From Musa acuminata AAA Group (taxonomy: Eukaryota; Streptophyta; Magnoliopsida; Zingiberales; Musaceae): a stretch of DNA of 64,000 bases. The stretch spans positions 21,516,001-21,580,000 of the forward strand of contig NC_088355.1 in assembly GCF_036884655.1 (NCBI RefSeq). The letters run 5' to 3'. Of this stretch, positions 10,911-22,878 are shown piece after piece. Under the pieces are notes generated by a model that did no database searches, had not been told where the DNA came from, and was given only the letters and a program-made list of their open reading frames with translations. Numbering within the stretch: the first letter of the stretch is position 1; each line of letters starts with the position of its first letter. The translations under genes and the position numbers were made by a program.

Positions 10911-11584
10911 AAATGCTCAAAGTAAATGCAAACCGAGATTTAGAGTGGTTCGGTCAATCTTGACCTACTCCACTTTTGGCTTCCTCCACCGACGAGATCA
11001 CCGACGTCAACTAGAGGCCTTCCTTCAATAGGCGAAGGCCAACCACCCTTTTACAGTTTCACTCCTTTTGACGGGCTTAGGAGACAACCCTTACAGAATT
11101 TTCTCTCCTCTCTTTATAACTCAGAACTTGGAAGAGAAGAGGGAGAAAAACTTTTGGCCTTTACAACAATTTTGAGCTCTAAGAATCACAGAAAAAGATC
11201 AAGATTTTGGTGTATGTCTGTGCTAATTAACCAAGTTGTCCAGCATGTCATTGGTCCCTCGACGCTTCGTCCGATTCTTCGGCGCATCGTCCTCTCCTGC
11301 AGCCTATTGCCTAATCGGCTAGTTGACTCCGTAACTCCGATATCCTTGGCACAATACCCGCTCTTCTTGGCCCGATGCCCGAGTCCACGACCCGAAGCTT
11401 TCTGTCGATATATCGATCGATCCACCGGCCCGATGTCCAATCTTCTGACATGTTCCTCCGGCACAATATGATTTTCCTGCTTTAATTGTCTCATCCTGAT
11501 CGAAGCATCCTGCGTCACTCAAAACGCAGATTAAATCATAAACATATATCAAGTAGTTTCATCATCAAAATACGAGATTCAACA

Positions 11585-14448
11585 ATCTCCCCCTTTTTGA
11601 TGATGACAACCACTTGATGACGGAGTTAAACTTAACTCCCGGAGTTTAAACAAACTCCCCCTATCAATATGCCATATTGATAGAACCTTGAATTCAAACT
11701 GAATTCAAGTCATTGCAATATTCATCATGAATACTTGCAACACGTCATCATGAACTTATGCATAACATGTCATGTCATCAACATACTTCTCCCCCTTTGT
11801 CATCAATAAAAAGGAAAAGTACCACAATCAAGTGTTTGTGATATTGGTTCAACTCATTGCATGAAAAACATAATATCAAGTTTTATCATCATGTAAGTTT
11901 GCTATTATCAAATATCAACATGTAAAATTACGATGTAAGCTTGTGATATCATAACACAAACATTTCAAGTGTTTATCAATTGTAGCATTTCATCACATGG
12001 TAAGATATCAATGCGTAAAATTATAATACAAGTTCTTGACATCTTAACACATGGTGCAGACATGGCATAATACAAATTTGGCAATCATAGCATCAGTGTT
12101 CATAGCATCAATTCATATATTTCTCCCCTTTTGTCGTCAATAAAAAGGAGAACGATATGAGCAAATTTTAAATATAAGTGCGATGGCATAAGCAGGTTCA
12201 TGTCATTTTTCAATAAAAAGTGATAAGATACCAAATATTCAAACATTTCAAGGAAAACATGACATGGAGATAGCTTTGAAAACTTCTTCCATTTTATTTG
12301 TTATTTTCTTTTTGCATGACGGAGGAAAGCTATTTCTAAGCTTACTCGAATGAAGTTAAAATCGATAAGATATTAATGCATGCTTCATTTTTACAAGTAT
12401 CAAGATATGTATCAAATCCTTGTACGTAAAAATGACTTTCTTTTTCAAGAAGGAATTTATAAGCAGGAATCATTTCATCAAATCCATTTCTCAAAACAAA
12501 ATATTGTTCACATGATAAGTGTATAAGAGATGTATTTGCTGATTGATTCTATATGTCAAAAATTAATGATATGAATTAAACTTGATATGATATATGCTTG
12601 TTAAGTTCGGAAGAGAGTAAACTTGATATGTTAGGATCACGAGAATTCGAAAATGAAATTTGACTCTTTCTTGCATTCGGACAAGATTTTGTTATAGATA
12701 TTCAATTACAATCATGAAGGTAAAGCATGCTTGTTATCATGGAAGTTTTGTATTCAAGCACATTATTTCCAACATGTAATTGTGTAAAATCATTATGCCA
12801 ATCAAGTGATTTGATCATTCAATCAAGAAAGTCCGAAAATTAATTTTAACAAGTTCAATCATTCGGACATATTTTTGCCATAGTTTTTCAAATACAATTA
12901 TGAAGATAAGACATGCTCATCATCATGATAGTACGATAGCAAGTTTATAATATACAAGCTAGCAAAAAAATTTCAACATTTTAAGACACGAAAGCTAGCA
13001 ATTTTCTCTTTGAGATATGCACATTAGCAACTCTTTCTCCCCCTATGTCATTGGGAAAGAGAAGGGAAGACCCTTTACATTAATTTCTAAATCATGACAA
13101 GGGAAGGTTTCAATCTTATTTGTGCATCATTATATTTTCAAATTCGAACATGCATAATTTCAAAAACCTTATATTTCATTCATGCATGATACTGAATAAA
13201 TCAATCAATATTATGAGCATATCATACATGATACTTAAATTTTTAATTATTTATCAACATTTTGATCATGACACCAAACATTCATCATTTAGAGTATTCA
13301 TGACATTAAATCAACATACATCATTTTAGTAACAACTCATAGCATTTTAAATCATGATTTACATCATATGTAATACATCACATCATAATTAAAAAGCTCA
13401 AGTATTGCATCCATCATTGCAAATCATAAATGCTTCATATCATGATGGTATCAATTTTGTCAAATTATATCTTACCATGCATGATCATAACTTTTCATTT
13501 GTATACATCAAAATAAATTAATGAATATTTCATGTATTCATATCATCACATAAGGAATATCAAGAAGAGTTGGTAATGAGATTTACGAATCATGTAGACA
13601 AATTATGAATATTAAGAGACATATTATGATTCTTTTTAGATAACTCAAATAGTAAAAAGAAAGAATCACAGTAAGTTATTTTGATTTATAAAAAGAATTC
13701 TCAAGTTATAATTCCAAGAAATCACGATTCATTTCAATAAATTTCAATAAGAACACATCATCAAAATCTCAACATTACTTCCAAGAGATTCAAAATGGCT
13801 TAGATAATTTTATTGATCTCTTAGTGAAAAGGTCAATACGGTAGAGAAAAATAAATTTTCAAGAAAAATACTTTTCTCTTTTTAGTTGTTTTAGTTCATA
13901 TGATTTTATTTCATCTACGGCAAACATGTAGCATGTTTTAAAATCGAAAGTGCAATTTTTATTACGACAAATATCAATAAGGCACTTTCATTACCGTGAA
14001 AATAAAAAATCGCAAGATTCATCATCCATAATTATAAAACCAATAAACACGATTTTTAAAATCTCATGCATAGAATAAAATCATGGTATCAAAACATCAT
14101 TACATCATCAAGCATGATTTCATATTTTCAATCAAAATCATTTTGTTTGTTTATCATAAAATATGTATTTTTCATGATTATTTTCAAAACTACTAGCATA
14201 ATCATAAATTTTGCATTTTCATCATGTAATTTTCAAGAAAATTAATTCTATATTAAAAATAAAATGTATTATGAAGAGCATCATGTAATTTCGAAATAAT
14301 TCAAGAGAGTTGAGTTACTTACCTTGTAGTCGAAGCCCGTCAAAGCCCAATTCACCGTTTCACCTTTGGAAGTTCTTGATTCATCCTTGGTTGCCTTCCT
14401 CTTCTTTGGCCTCTTCCTTCATTTAAGTTCATTGTCTATTTTAGATTT
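11585..14448 (-). other. Long 3' non-coding region of element F
   Basis: About 2.9 kb of AT-rich sequence with no pol motif and no credible frame. It starts with the polypurine tract (11585-11599 on the minus strand), and holds three polypurine motifs of the form TTGATGACAAAGGGGGAGAA read on the minus strand (near 11787-11806, 12121-12140 and 13035-13054). Similar sequence occupies the corresponding place in H. It seems to have replaced or outlived pol. Residues resembling the lysine-rich part after gag are seen near 14340-14440. Confidence 0.6.
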
Positions 14449-15222
14449 TTATTTAATAAACTTATTAAGATTTAGTGTTCGAAGTTCAAGTTCATCATTG
14501 TCCTTATCACTTGAGTCATCGCTCAAGTGGCATTCATTTGTCCGGAGTTTCAAATCCTTCCTGTTCTTTGGAAGGTGATTGTGTTCAACATGTTCATCAT
14601 GTGCATTGTGCACCATTTCATATGTTATCAACGAACCAATTAGTTCTTCAAGTGGTAAGTTGTTTAGGTTTTTAGCTTCTTGTATTGCGGTTACTTTTGA
14701 ATCCCACTTCTTAGAAAGAGAACGCAAAATCTTGTTTACGAGTTCAAAATCCGAAAAACATTTTCCAAGAGCTCTTAAACTATTGACGACATCCGTGAAA
14801 CGAGTGTACATGTCGCCTATAGTCTCGTTTGGTTGCATTCGAAAAAGCTCAAAATCATGCAATAAAATGTTAACTTTCGAGTCTTTGACTCTACTAGTTC
14901 CCTCGTGCGTGATTTCAAGTGTTCGCCAAATGTCAAAAGCCGTTTCGCACGTAGAAATCTGATTGAACTCATTTTTGTCTAAAGCGCAAAATAAGGCATT
15001 CATAGCCTTTGCGTTTAAAGAAAAATACTTCTTCTCCAAATCCGACCATTCGTTCATTGGTTTAGAGGGAAGTTGAAAATCGTTTTTAATGATATTCCAT
15101 AAATCCAAATTCATAGAAATCAAGAAAATTCTCATTCGAATTTTCCAATAAGTGTAGTCCAATCCGTTAAACAACGGTGGACGAAAAACCGATAAGCCCT
15201 CTTGAAAGCCATGAAAAGCCAT
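14449..15222 (-). CDS. Gag of SIRE-like element F, uninterrupted but lacking the zinc knuckle
   Basis: This is an intact 257-codon frame starting MAFHGFQEG, matching the start of G's gag (MAYFDMHEG). Shared blocks include RPPLFNG.DYTYWKIRMRIF, LNAKAMNALFCALDKNEFN, FDIWRTLEITHEGTSRVK, ETIGDMYTRFTDVVNSL and VTAIQEAKNLNNLPLEEL, typical of SIRE/Maximus gag. The frame is open upstream to 15291 but that part lies across the primer binding site, so I prefer 15222. It stops before the CCHC zinc knuckle that G has at residues 277-290, so RNA packaging may be impaired. It is the most intact SIRE-type gag here apart from G's. Confidence 0.75.
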   Translation of the reverse strand: MAFHGFQEGLSVFRPPLFNGLDYTYWKIRMRIFLISMNLDLWNIIKNDFQLPSKPMNEWSDLEKKYFSLNAKAMNALFCALDKNEFNQISTCETAFDIWRTLEITHEGTSRVKDSKVNILLHDFELFRMQPNETIGDMYTRFTDVVNSLRALGKCFSDFELVNKILRSLSKKWDSKVTAIQEAKNLNNLPLEELIGSLITYEMVHNAHDEHVEHNHLPKNRKDLKLRTNECHLSDDSSDKDNDELELRTLNLNKFIK

Positions 15223-15253
15223 TTCTCTCGGGTGTAAATCCGAAATGAGAATA

Positions 15254-15269
15254 CCGGGCTCTGATACCA
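15254..15269 (-). other. Primer binding site of element F
   Basis: TGGTATCAGAGCCCGG on the minus strand matches the 3' end of initiator tRNA-Met as used by copia elements. It lies 31 bases upstream of the gag ATG and abuts the partial LTR at 15271 that lacks a U5 end. Confidence 0.75.
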
Positions 15270-15270
15270 A

Positions 15271-16163
15271 ATTAACCAAGTTGTCCGGCATGTCATTGGT
15301 CCCTCGACGCTTCGTCCGATTCTTCGGCGCATCGTCCTCTCCTGCAGCCTATTGCCTAATCGGCCAGTTGACTCCGTAACTCCGATATCCTTGGCACAAT
15401 ACCCGCTCTTCTTGGCCCGATGCCCGAGTCCACGGCCCGAAGCTTTCTATCGATACGTCGACCGATCCACCGGCCCGACGTCCAATCTTCTAACATGTTC
15501 CTCCGGCACAACATGATTTTCCTGCTTTAATTGTCTCATCCTAATCGAAGCATCCTGCGTCACTCAAAATGCAGATTAAATTATAAACATATATCAAGTA
15601 GTTTCATCATCAAAATACGAGATTCAATAATCTCCTCATTTTTGATGATGACAACCACTTGATGACGGAGTTAAACTTAACTCCCAGAGTTTAAACAAAC
15701 TCCCCCTATCAATATGCCATATTGATAGAACCTTGAATTCAAACTGAATTCAAGTCATTGCAATATTCATCATGAATACTTGCAACACGTCATCATGAAC
15801 TTATGCATAAACTTATGCATAACATGTCATGTCATCAACATACTTCTCCCCCTTTGTCATCAACAAAAAGGAGAAGTACCACAATCAAGTGTTTATGATA
15901 TTGGTTCAACTCATTGCATGAAAAACATAATATCAAGTTTTATCATCATGCAAGTTTGCTATTATCAAATATCAACATGTAAAATTGCGATGTAAGCTTG
16001 TGATATCATAACGTAAACATTTCAAGTGTTTATCAATTATAGCATTTCATCACATGGTAAGATATCAATGCGTAAAATTACGATACAAGTTCTTGACATC
16101 TTAACACATGGTGCAGACATGGCATAATACAAATTTGGCAATCATAGCATCAGTGTTCATAAT
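15271..16163 (-). repeat. Direct repeat of 11225-12107: partial LTR plus 3' internal region
   Basis: This segment repeats about 890 bp of F's 3' end, in the same order: U3 part of the LTR (to 15630), polypurine tract (degenerate, ATCTCCTCATTTTT), then the 'gacggagttaaacttaactcc' region. Similarity breaks abruptly after CAGTGTTCATA. The LTR part lacks the R-U5 half. Confidence 0.8.
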
Positions 16164-16495
16164 ACAAGTTCTTGACTTCTTCCGGCGGGCTTCCGGCGAA
16201 CTTCCGTCGATCATCCGATGAACCCTCGGTGATGCTCCTGCGGACTTCCGGCAAACTCTTGGACTTGAGACGATCCACTTGGCGAGTTCTGACGAGCTTC
16301 TTTGGCAAGCTTATGGACTTCTCGGATTTGTTCCCGCAGAACCTCCGACGGCTGTCCGAACTTTCATCGAACTCTCGAACTCCCAACGTGATCATTGTCT
16401 TGACTCCAGCGCAACTCCTACTGCATGTCTTACTTTCATCGTAGTTAATCCTGCACATGTAAACAAAAATTCAATCGAGACAATTAATCTTAAGC
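16164..16495 (-). repeat. Chimeric LTR fragment of a G/H-type element
   Basis: The sequence (ttcttccggcgggcttccggcgaac ... gcatgtcttactttcatcgtagttaatcctgcaca) matches the U3 region of H's LTRs (about 43680-43980 and 50280-50590), not that of F. It is fused directly to F-type sequence on both sides. Confidence 0.6.
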
Positions 16496-17029
16496 AATTA
16501 ACCAAGTTGTTGTTGAATCTCGGATTTTGATGATAAAATCAATTGATGGGTTAATTGATCTAATCCATATTATTGAGTTAAGTGTGCAGGATTAACTACG
16601 ATAACCAGAAAACACAAAGCAAGAATACCGGAGTTAAGATCGATGGACGTTTAAGAGTCCGAAGAATCGTCGGAGATGTTGCCGGAACCAACCGAGAAGA
16701 AATCGGGAACCTATCGGAATTTTCAAAAGTTCACCGAAGAGATCGTCGGAGGTTCACGGAGATCACCAAGAAGGCTTGGCTACTCGTTAAAGTCATCACA
16801 AGATTGGGAGCTTGCAGGAAGTCCGTCGGAAGAAGTTCGTCGGAAAGCTCGTCGGAACAAGACTCGACGTTCGCGGTTAAAAACTTGCTTAGGATGTGTT
16901 TTTTATTATGTAGTTCACTTGTAATTAGGATTAAGATTAAGAGATAATCCTATATCCTGGTTAGGAGCCAATTGGGCCCAAAGTCAGATTTGGTTTGGGC
17001 TAAAATTAAGGCAAACTAGTGAATCGGAG

Positions 17030-17130
17030 AGCCAAGCGGTGGGACCGCCTGGCTGGGCGGTAGCACTGCCCAGCACCCGAGAGCTGGGCGGTGACACCTC
17101 TTGGGCTGGGCGGTGGCACCGCCAGCATCG
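17030..17130. repeat. GCGGT...ACCGC palindromic minisatellite in U3 of G
   Basis: Units of the type GCTGGGCGGTGGCACCGCC repeat about 33 bases apart, each a near-perfect inverted repeat, just upstream of the TATA box. The 3' LTR (23395-23525) has one more unit. Similar arrays occur in H's LTRs and inside H. Confidence 0.8.
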
Positions 17131-17185
17131 GGAACATAAGAGAATTCAAATTTTTTGGAGCCCAAATTTGAATCCTCTTGAGGCC

Positions 17186-17193
17186 TATAAATA
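17186..17193 (+). promoter_or_regulatory. TATA box in 5' LTR of G
   Basis: TATAAATA in the context GGCCTATAAATACCCC, about 55 bases after the palindrome array; the same box is in the 3' LTR near 23583. Element transcripts would start about 30 bases downstream. Confidence 0.6.
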
Positions 17194-17541
17194 CCCCTCA
17201 AGTCTCAGCTGAGAGGGTTATTTACCCTTCCCTTTCAAGAGATTTGCTAGTGGAAGGTGGGAGCCTTATCGAAGAGGGGCCTCGCAAGTGGATGTAGGTC
17301 ACTTGACCGAACCACTTTAAAAACGACGTAATCTCTGGTTTGCATTTCATTACTGCTATTTACATTACTGCAAACCCTCTTTCTTTATTTCCTCATTACA
17401 TTTACTACACAACTTTGCGAATACGCTTTCAAGTTAAGCATTTTCGATTCCGATTTTTATCGTACGAAAGATTTGTCGAAACCAACGTTTTAAGCCGCTG
17501 CACTAATTCACCCGTCTTAGTACCGCTCCGATCCTAACAAT

Positions 17542-17557
17542 TGGTATCAGAGCAAGG
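17542..17557 (+). other. Primer binding site of element G
   Basis: TGGTATCAGAGCAAGG, two bases after the LTR end; complementary to the initiator tRNA-Met 3' end, as is usual for copia elements. Confidence 0.85.
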
Positions 17558-17591
17558 CTCACTCTCATATTTGGTTTAATACCCAAGAGAG

Positions 17592-20500
17592 ATGGCTTAC
17601 TTCGACATGCATGAGGGACACTCTATCACACGTCCACCTATGTTTAATGGGTCAGATTACACGTATTGGAAGACCCGTATGAGGATCTTCCTCATTTCCA
17701 TGGATTTCGAGCTTTGGACTATTGTCGAAAATGGATTTAAAAAATCTTCTCTTCCGATGAGCGAATGGAATGAATCGGAGAAGAAGGTTTTTGCTTTAAA
17801 CGCAAAGGCTATGAATGCCTTGTTTTGTGCACTAGATAAAAATGAGTTTAATCGTGTTTCAATTTGTGATTCGGCTTTTGATATTTGGAGAACTCTTGAG
17901 GTTACTCATGAAGGCACTAGCCGAGTGAAAGAGTCCAAAATCAACATCCTTGTGCACTCTTATGAACTTTTTCGAATGAAATCAAGTGAGTCCATCGGAG
18001 ACATGTACACCCGTTTCACAGATGTCATCAATGGACTCAAAGCTCTTGGTAAAGATTTTTCTAACTTTGAACTAGTAAACAAAATCTTAAGATCTCTTCC
18101 TAAAAGTTGGGATCCAAAAGTTACAGCCATTCAAGAGGCCAAGGACCTCAAAACATTCCCTCTTGAAGAACTTATTGAGTCTCTAATGACATACGAAATG
18201 ACATGTCAAGCTCATGATGAGCTCGAGAACCCCATTCCAAAGAACAGGAAGGATATGTCACTTACATCACAAGAAGACCACTTGAAAGGAACATCAAGTG
18301 ATGAGGACAGTGACAATGACATTGCACTTTTGACTCAAAAATTTAAAAAATATTTAAGAAAGAAAAAATTTAAAAATAATACAAAAAATAAAGTTGAACA
18401 AAAGAAGGACCAAGTGATTTGCTATGAGTGTAAAAAACCGGGACACTACAAGAACGATTGTCCTCAAGCCAAAAAGAGAACATCAAAGAAGAAGGCGCTC
18501 AAGGCAACGTGGGATGATTCAAGCGCGTCCGAAGAAAAGGAGTCCAACACCGAGCAAGTTGCTCATTACGTGCTAATGGCTTTAGGAGAAGAGGCATGTG
18601 ATTTATTTAATGAAGATTTATCTTTTGAAGAACTCTCTATTGCTTTTCATGAATTATTTGATGAATGTAGAACTATTAGCAAGAAGTTAAGTATCTTAAA
18701 GAAAGAGCATACTTTGCTACAAGATAAGTTTGATAGTCTTCAAACTCCTCCATGCTCTAAGTGTGAGCATTTAGAAGCAATAAAAAATAAAAATTTACTT
18801 CTTAAAGAAACCTTAAACAAGTTTAAAGTTGGTAGCAAAGGATTAGATATGATCCTTGCACACAAGGGTCACGTCGCAAATAGAAATGGAATTGGATTTG
18901 TAAAAGGATTACATCAAAAATCCTACCACTTTCATAAAAGGACCTACATTACATGTTTCCTCTTATATGAAATGCAACTTCTGTTGCAAATCCGGACATA
19001 TTGCCTATAAATGTCCATTTAGGAAAATTAGTTCACAAAAATTAATATGGGTTCCTAAAGGAACTATAAAGGATTCAATAATAAATAACAAAGTTAGTGG
19101 ATCAATTTTTGAGGCACCCAAAATCAAATGGGTACCTAAAAGTCATCCTCTTTTGTAGACAAACCCACAAGCTAGGAGCAAGAGATGGTATCTCGATAGT
19201 GGATGCTCAAGACATATGACTGGAGATCCATCTCATTTCTCTATGCTCACTAGCAAAGAAGAAGGGTACGTCACCTTCGGAGACAACAACAAAGGCTAAA
19301 TCATTGGCAAGGAAACTATTGGTAACAAATTTAGTTTTTCCATTGATGATGTTTTACTAGTTGATGGATTGAAATATAATCTCTTGAGTATTAGTCAACT
19401 ATGCAATAAAGGTTATATTGTTAGATTCGAATCAAATATGTGTATTATCGAAAAACCAAACAATAACTTGACTATGATTGCATTAAAACAAAATAATATC
19501 TACACCATCAACCTTGATGAACTTAGTAATGAAATGTGCTTCTCCGCTCTAAATGATGATGCTTGGCTTTGGCATAGGAGATTAGGCCATGTAAGCATGA
19601 AACTAATATCTAAGATCTCATCTAGAGAATTAGTACGAGGGATTCCAAATATGAAGTTTACTAAGGACAAAGTATATGATGCATGTCAACTAGGTAAACA
19701 AATAAAAACTAGTTTCAAACAAAAAAATCAAATTAGCACCACTAGACCACTACAATTGATCCATTTGGACTTATTCGGACCAATTGACACAACAAGTCTA
19801 GGAGGAAGCAAATATGCGTTTATAATTGTGGATGACTATACTAGGTACACTTGGACCTATTTCTTAGTCCACAAAAGTGATTGCTTCAAGTGCTTCTCTA
19901 AATTTTGTAAACTCACTCAAAACGAAAAAGGTTTCATGATTTCATCAATTCGGAGTGATCACGGTGGCAAATTTCAAAACCGTGACTTTCAAAATTTTTG
20001 TGAAGTTAATGGATACAATCACAACTTCTCCACTCCGAGGAATCCCCAACAAAATGGAGTAGTTGAAGGAAAAAATAGAAACCTACAAGAAATGGTAAGA
20101 ACTATGTTAAATGAACATAGTTTATCTAAGTATTTTTGGGCCGAAGCCGTAAATACGGCTTGCTACATCATGAATAGAGTCCTAATATGATCATCCTTAT
20201 CAAAAACTCCCTATGAATTGTGGAATAACAAAAAACCAAATATTTCCTATTTTAAAGTTTTCGGTTGTAAATGCTTTATTTTGAATGAAAGGGATGTCTT
20301 AGGAAAATTTGATGCTAAATCCGATGAAGGCATCTTTCTTGGTTACTCTTCCGTTTCTAAGGCTCTTCGGGTTTTTAACAAAAGAACGTTAGTAATAGAA
20401 GAGTCTATTCATGTAGTTTTTAATGAAATTTCTAATTTAAAGAAAAATAATTTTGATGATAATCTTGGTTTTGATAATTTGAATTTAAATGAACCTCCTC

Positions 20501-21935
20501 CTCAAAATAGCAACTTGGATGCACCTTCTTCCGAAATTTCCTTACCCAAGGAATGGAAGTATATAGATGCTCATCCAAAGGAGCTAATTATAGGAGATAC
20601 ATCAAAAGGGGTTCAAACTCGTTCCTCTTTCAAGAATTTTTGTGCTAATGCCGCTTTCCTTTCTCAAATTGAACCTAAATGCATTGCCGAGACCATAAAA
20701 GATGATTTTTGGGTTATTGCAATGCAAGAGGAATTGAATCAATTTGAGAGGAATAAGGTATGGAAGCTTGTTCCTAGACCTAGTGACCATTTAGTCATTG
20801 GTACTAAATGGGTCTTTAGAAACAAGCAAGACGAAAATGGTATCGTGGTTAGAAACAAGGCTAGATTAGTGGCCAAAGGTTTCAACCAAGAAGAAGGTAT
20901 CGATTACGAAGAAACCTTTGCTTCCGTGGCTCGATTAGAAGCCATAAGGATGCTCCTTGCCTATGCTAGTAGTAATAATGTTAAACTATTTCAAATGGAT
21001 GTCAAAAGTGCTTTCTTGAATGGTTTTATTTTCGAAGAAGTATATGTCGAACAACCTCCTGGATTTGAAAATTCTCTTCTTCCTAATCATGTATTCAAAT
21101 TGACTAAAGCTCTCTATGGCTTGAAACAAGCTCCTAGAGCTTGGTATGAAAGGCTTAGTTCCTTTCTTATTTTAAATAATTTTACCAAAGGCAAGGTTGA
21201 TACTACATTGTTTATTAAATATTTTGAAAATAATTTTCTTATTATGCAAATTTATGTTGACGATATTATTTTTGGCTCTTCGGATGAATCACTATGTGAA
21301 TCATTTGCCAAATGTATGAGTCATATATTATGTTTAGTGTAGGACTTTGCGCTAGGTTTCAATCTAATCCTAAATTATCTCATCTTAAGAGTGTTAAAAA
21401 AATATTTAGGTATCTTAAAGGAACTCCAAATTTAGGATTGTGGTATCTAAAATCTGAAAAATTTGATCTAATAGCTTATGCAGATGCCGATTTTGGCGGA
21501 TGTAGGATAGATAGAAAAAGTACATCCGGAACATGCCAATTTTTAGGATATGCACTTGTTTCTTGGACTTCCAAGAAACAAAATTCAGTTGCACTATCTA
21601 CGGCGGAAGCCGAATACATTGCTGCAAGTGCATGTTGTGCACAAGTTATTTAGATGAAAAATACATTAGAAGACTTTGAAATTCACTTTGAAAACATTCC
21701 CATAAAATGTGATAATACTAGTGCCATATGTCTTACTAAAAATCCAATTCAGCACTCTAGAACTAAGCACATCGACGTTAGGCATCATTTCATACGCGAT
21801 CATGTCCTTAACAATGATGTTGTTCTAGAATTCATTGACACAAAGCATCAATTAGCAGATATATTTACAAAAGCTTTGAACGAAGACCAATTTGAATTCA
21901 TTAGAAGGGAATTAGGTATGTTAAATTGTCCCTAA
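17592..21935 (+). pseudogene. SIRE-like gag-pol of element G, broken
   Basis: Gag starts at ATG 17592 (MAYFDMHEGHS), with the CCHC zinc knuckle at residues 277, 280, 285 and 290. A one-base insertion in an A run near 18915 shifts the frame. After it come a second zinc knuckle (CNFCCKSGHIAYKC, 18973), protease (WYLDSGCSRHMTG, near 19190), pre-integrase and integrase (WHRRLGH; LDLFGPIDTTSLGG; PQQNGVVEGKNRN), and reverse transcriptase ([35 protein letters not shown]). Stops interrupt this frame at 19156 (TAG), 19297 (TAA) and 20188 (TGA). A deletion near 21330 then joins the end of the polymerase to RNase H (KSTSGTCQFLGYALVSW, ALSTAEAEYIAAS, DIFTKAL), which has a stop at 21651. It is the best-preserved SIRE-type pol here but could not make active enzyme. 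Confidence 0.92.
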
Positions 21936-22878
21936 AAATAAACTTGTTTGAATGGATTTTTCGTAAAGTTTTTCATCCTCTCTTTGTTCCTCGATGAATC
22001 TGATCCTTCTCTTTCGATTCTAAATGACATGTTAAATTATCTTATCCTATCTTGAGTCAAACACCGCTCCCATCTGATCAAGATTAATGATTTTATGATA
22101 TTTTATGAATCTCGAAATTGATTTTGATGGCTTGATTATGAGTTTTAAGTTGACGATGTAAATTTAAATGAGTTTGTATTATGATCTTGACTTATTGGAG
22201 TTACTACTTGATATTTTTTAATCACAATCTCTTCCTTGCACACCTACAATTTTTGTTATTTATAGAAAGAAGAGATTTGATAAAATGGATGAATGCTGAA
22301 TTTTCCTTTAGGTGAACTCTGCGTAAATATTTTAGCATACTTAAGTTTGGATGATGGATTTTCGTATGATCAATGCTGAATTCCTGATATTATAATCACA
22401 AGCTATATTCTTCAAGTCTCATTCCCTTTTTGTTGATGACAAAGGAGGAGAAAAGTGATGACTTGTACCATTTTGATAGCATGACTTATATGAATTTCAA
22501 AAGCATGTGTGATATGAATGTCTTATATGCCTTGCAAAATACCTTACAAAATCCTTGAGAATATCGCAAGATTGATTGATCATATTGAAAGCTTGCCTTT
22601 CATTTATATCATGAAATTCATGTTGAAAATCTTAATCTCCTATCGTAGTAAAAATTATCTCTTATCGTTCTACTTGAAAATGATTTTCATCGAAGTTTTG
22701 TATTTACTATTGCTTAATGAGAATAATGATAAGTTCTATAGTTAGAACTTATCGGTTTATGCTTGAATTCTATGGATGGAATTCAAGTGTTTTCATCTTC
22801 TCATAATATGGCATATAGATAGGGGGAGTTATGTTTAACACCGTCATCAATTGATTGTCATCATCAAAAAGGGGGAGA
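21936..22878 (+). other. 3' non-coding region of G with two polypurine tracts
   Basis: No reading frame of note lies between pol and the LTR; an envelope-like ORF, known in some SIRE elements, is absent. Two polypurine motifs are present: GATGACAAAGGAGGAGAA (about 22435-22452) and the LTR-adjacent AAAAAGGGGGAGAT (22865-22878). Confidence 0.7.

Larger units (their letters stand above)
10425..11584 (-). repeat. 3' LTR of element F
   Basis: On the minus strand it runs from TGTTGAATCTCG (11584) to GATCCTAATA (10425; the usual terminal CA is mutated to TA). The inner end is followed by the polypurine tract AAAAAGGGGGAGAT. A TATA-like TTATAAAG lies on the minus strand near 11113-11120. Its U5 end (GAATTAGTGCAGCGG) is shared with the LTRs of G and H, tying the three into one superfamily. 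Confidence 0.75.
16511..17539 (+). repeat. 5' LTR of element G
   Basis: It runs from TGTTGAATCTCGG to GATCCTAACA. It is 191 bp shorter than the 3' LTR for two reasons. It lacks about 150 bp after AGTCTCAGCTGAGA (between short GAGAG-like repeats), and it has one unit fewer in the GGGCGGT...ACCGCC array (17030-17130). Confidence 0.92.

Noticed and set aside
16582..16947. 121-codon frame MCRINYDNQKTQ... in G's LTRs
   Set aside because: Also in U3 upstream of the TATA box, and the reading frame is not maintained between G's two LTRs past the first half.
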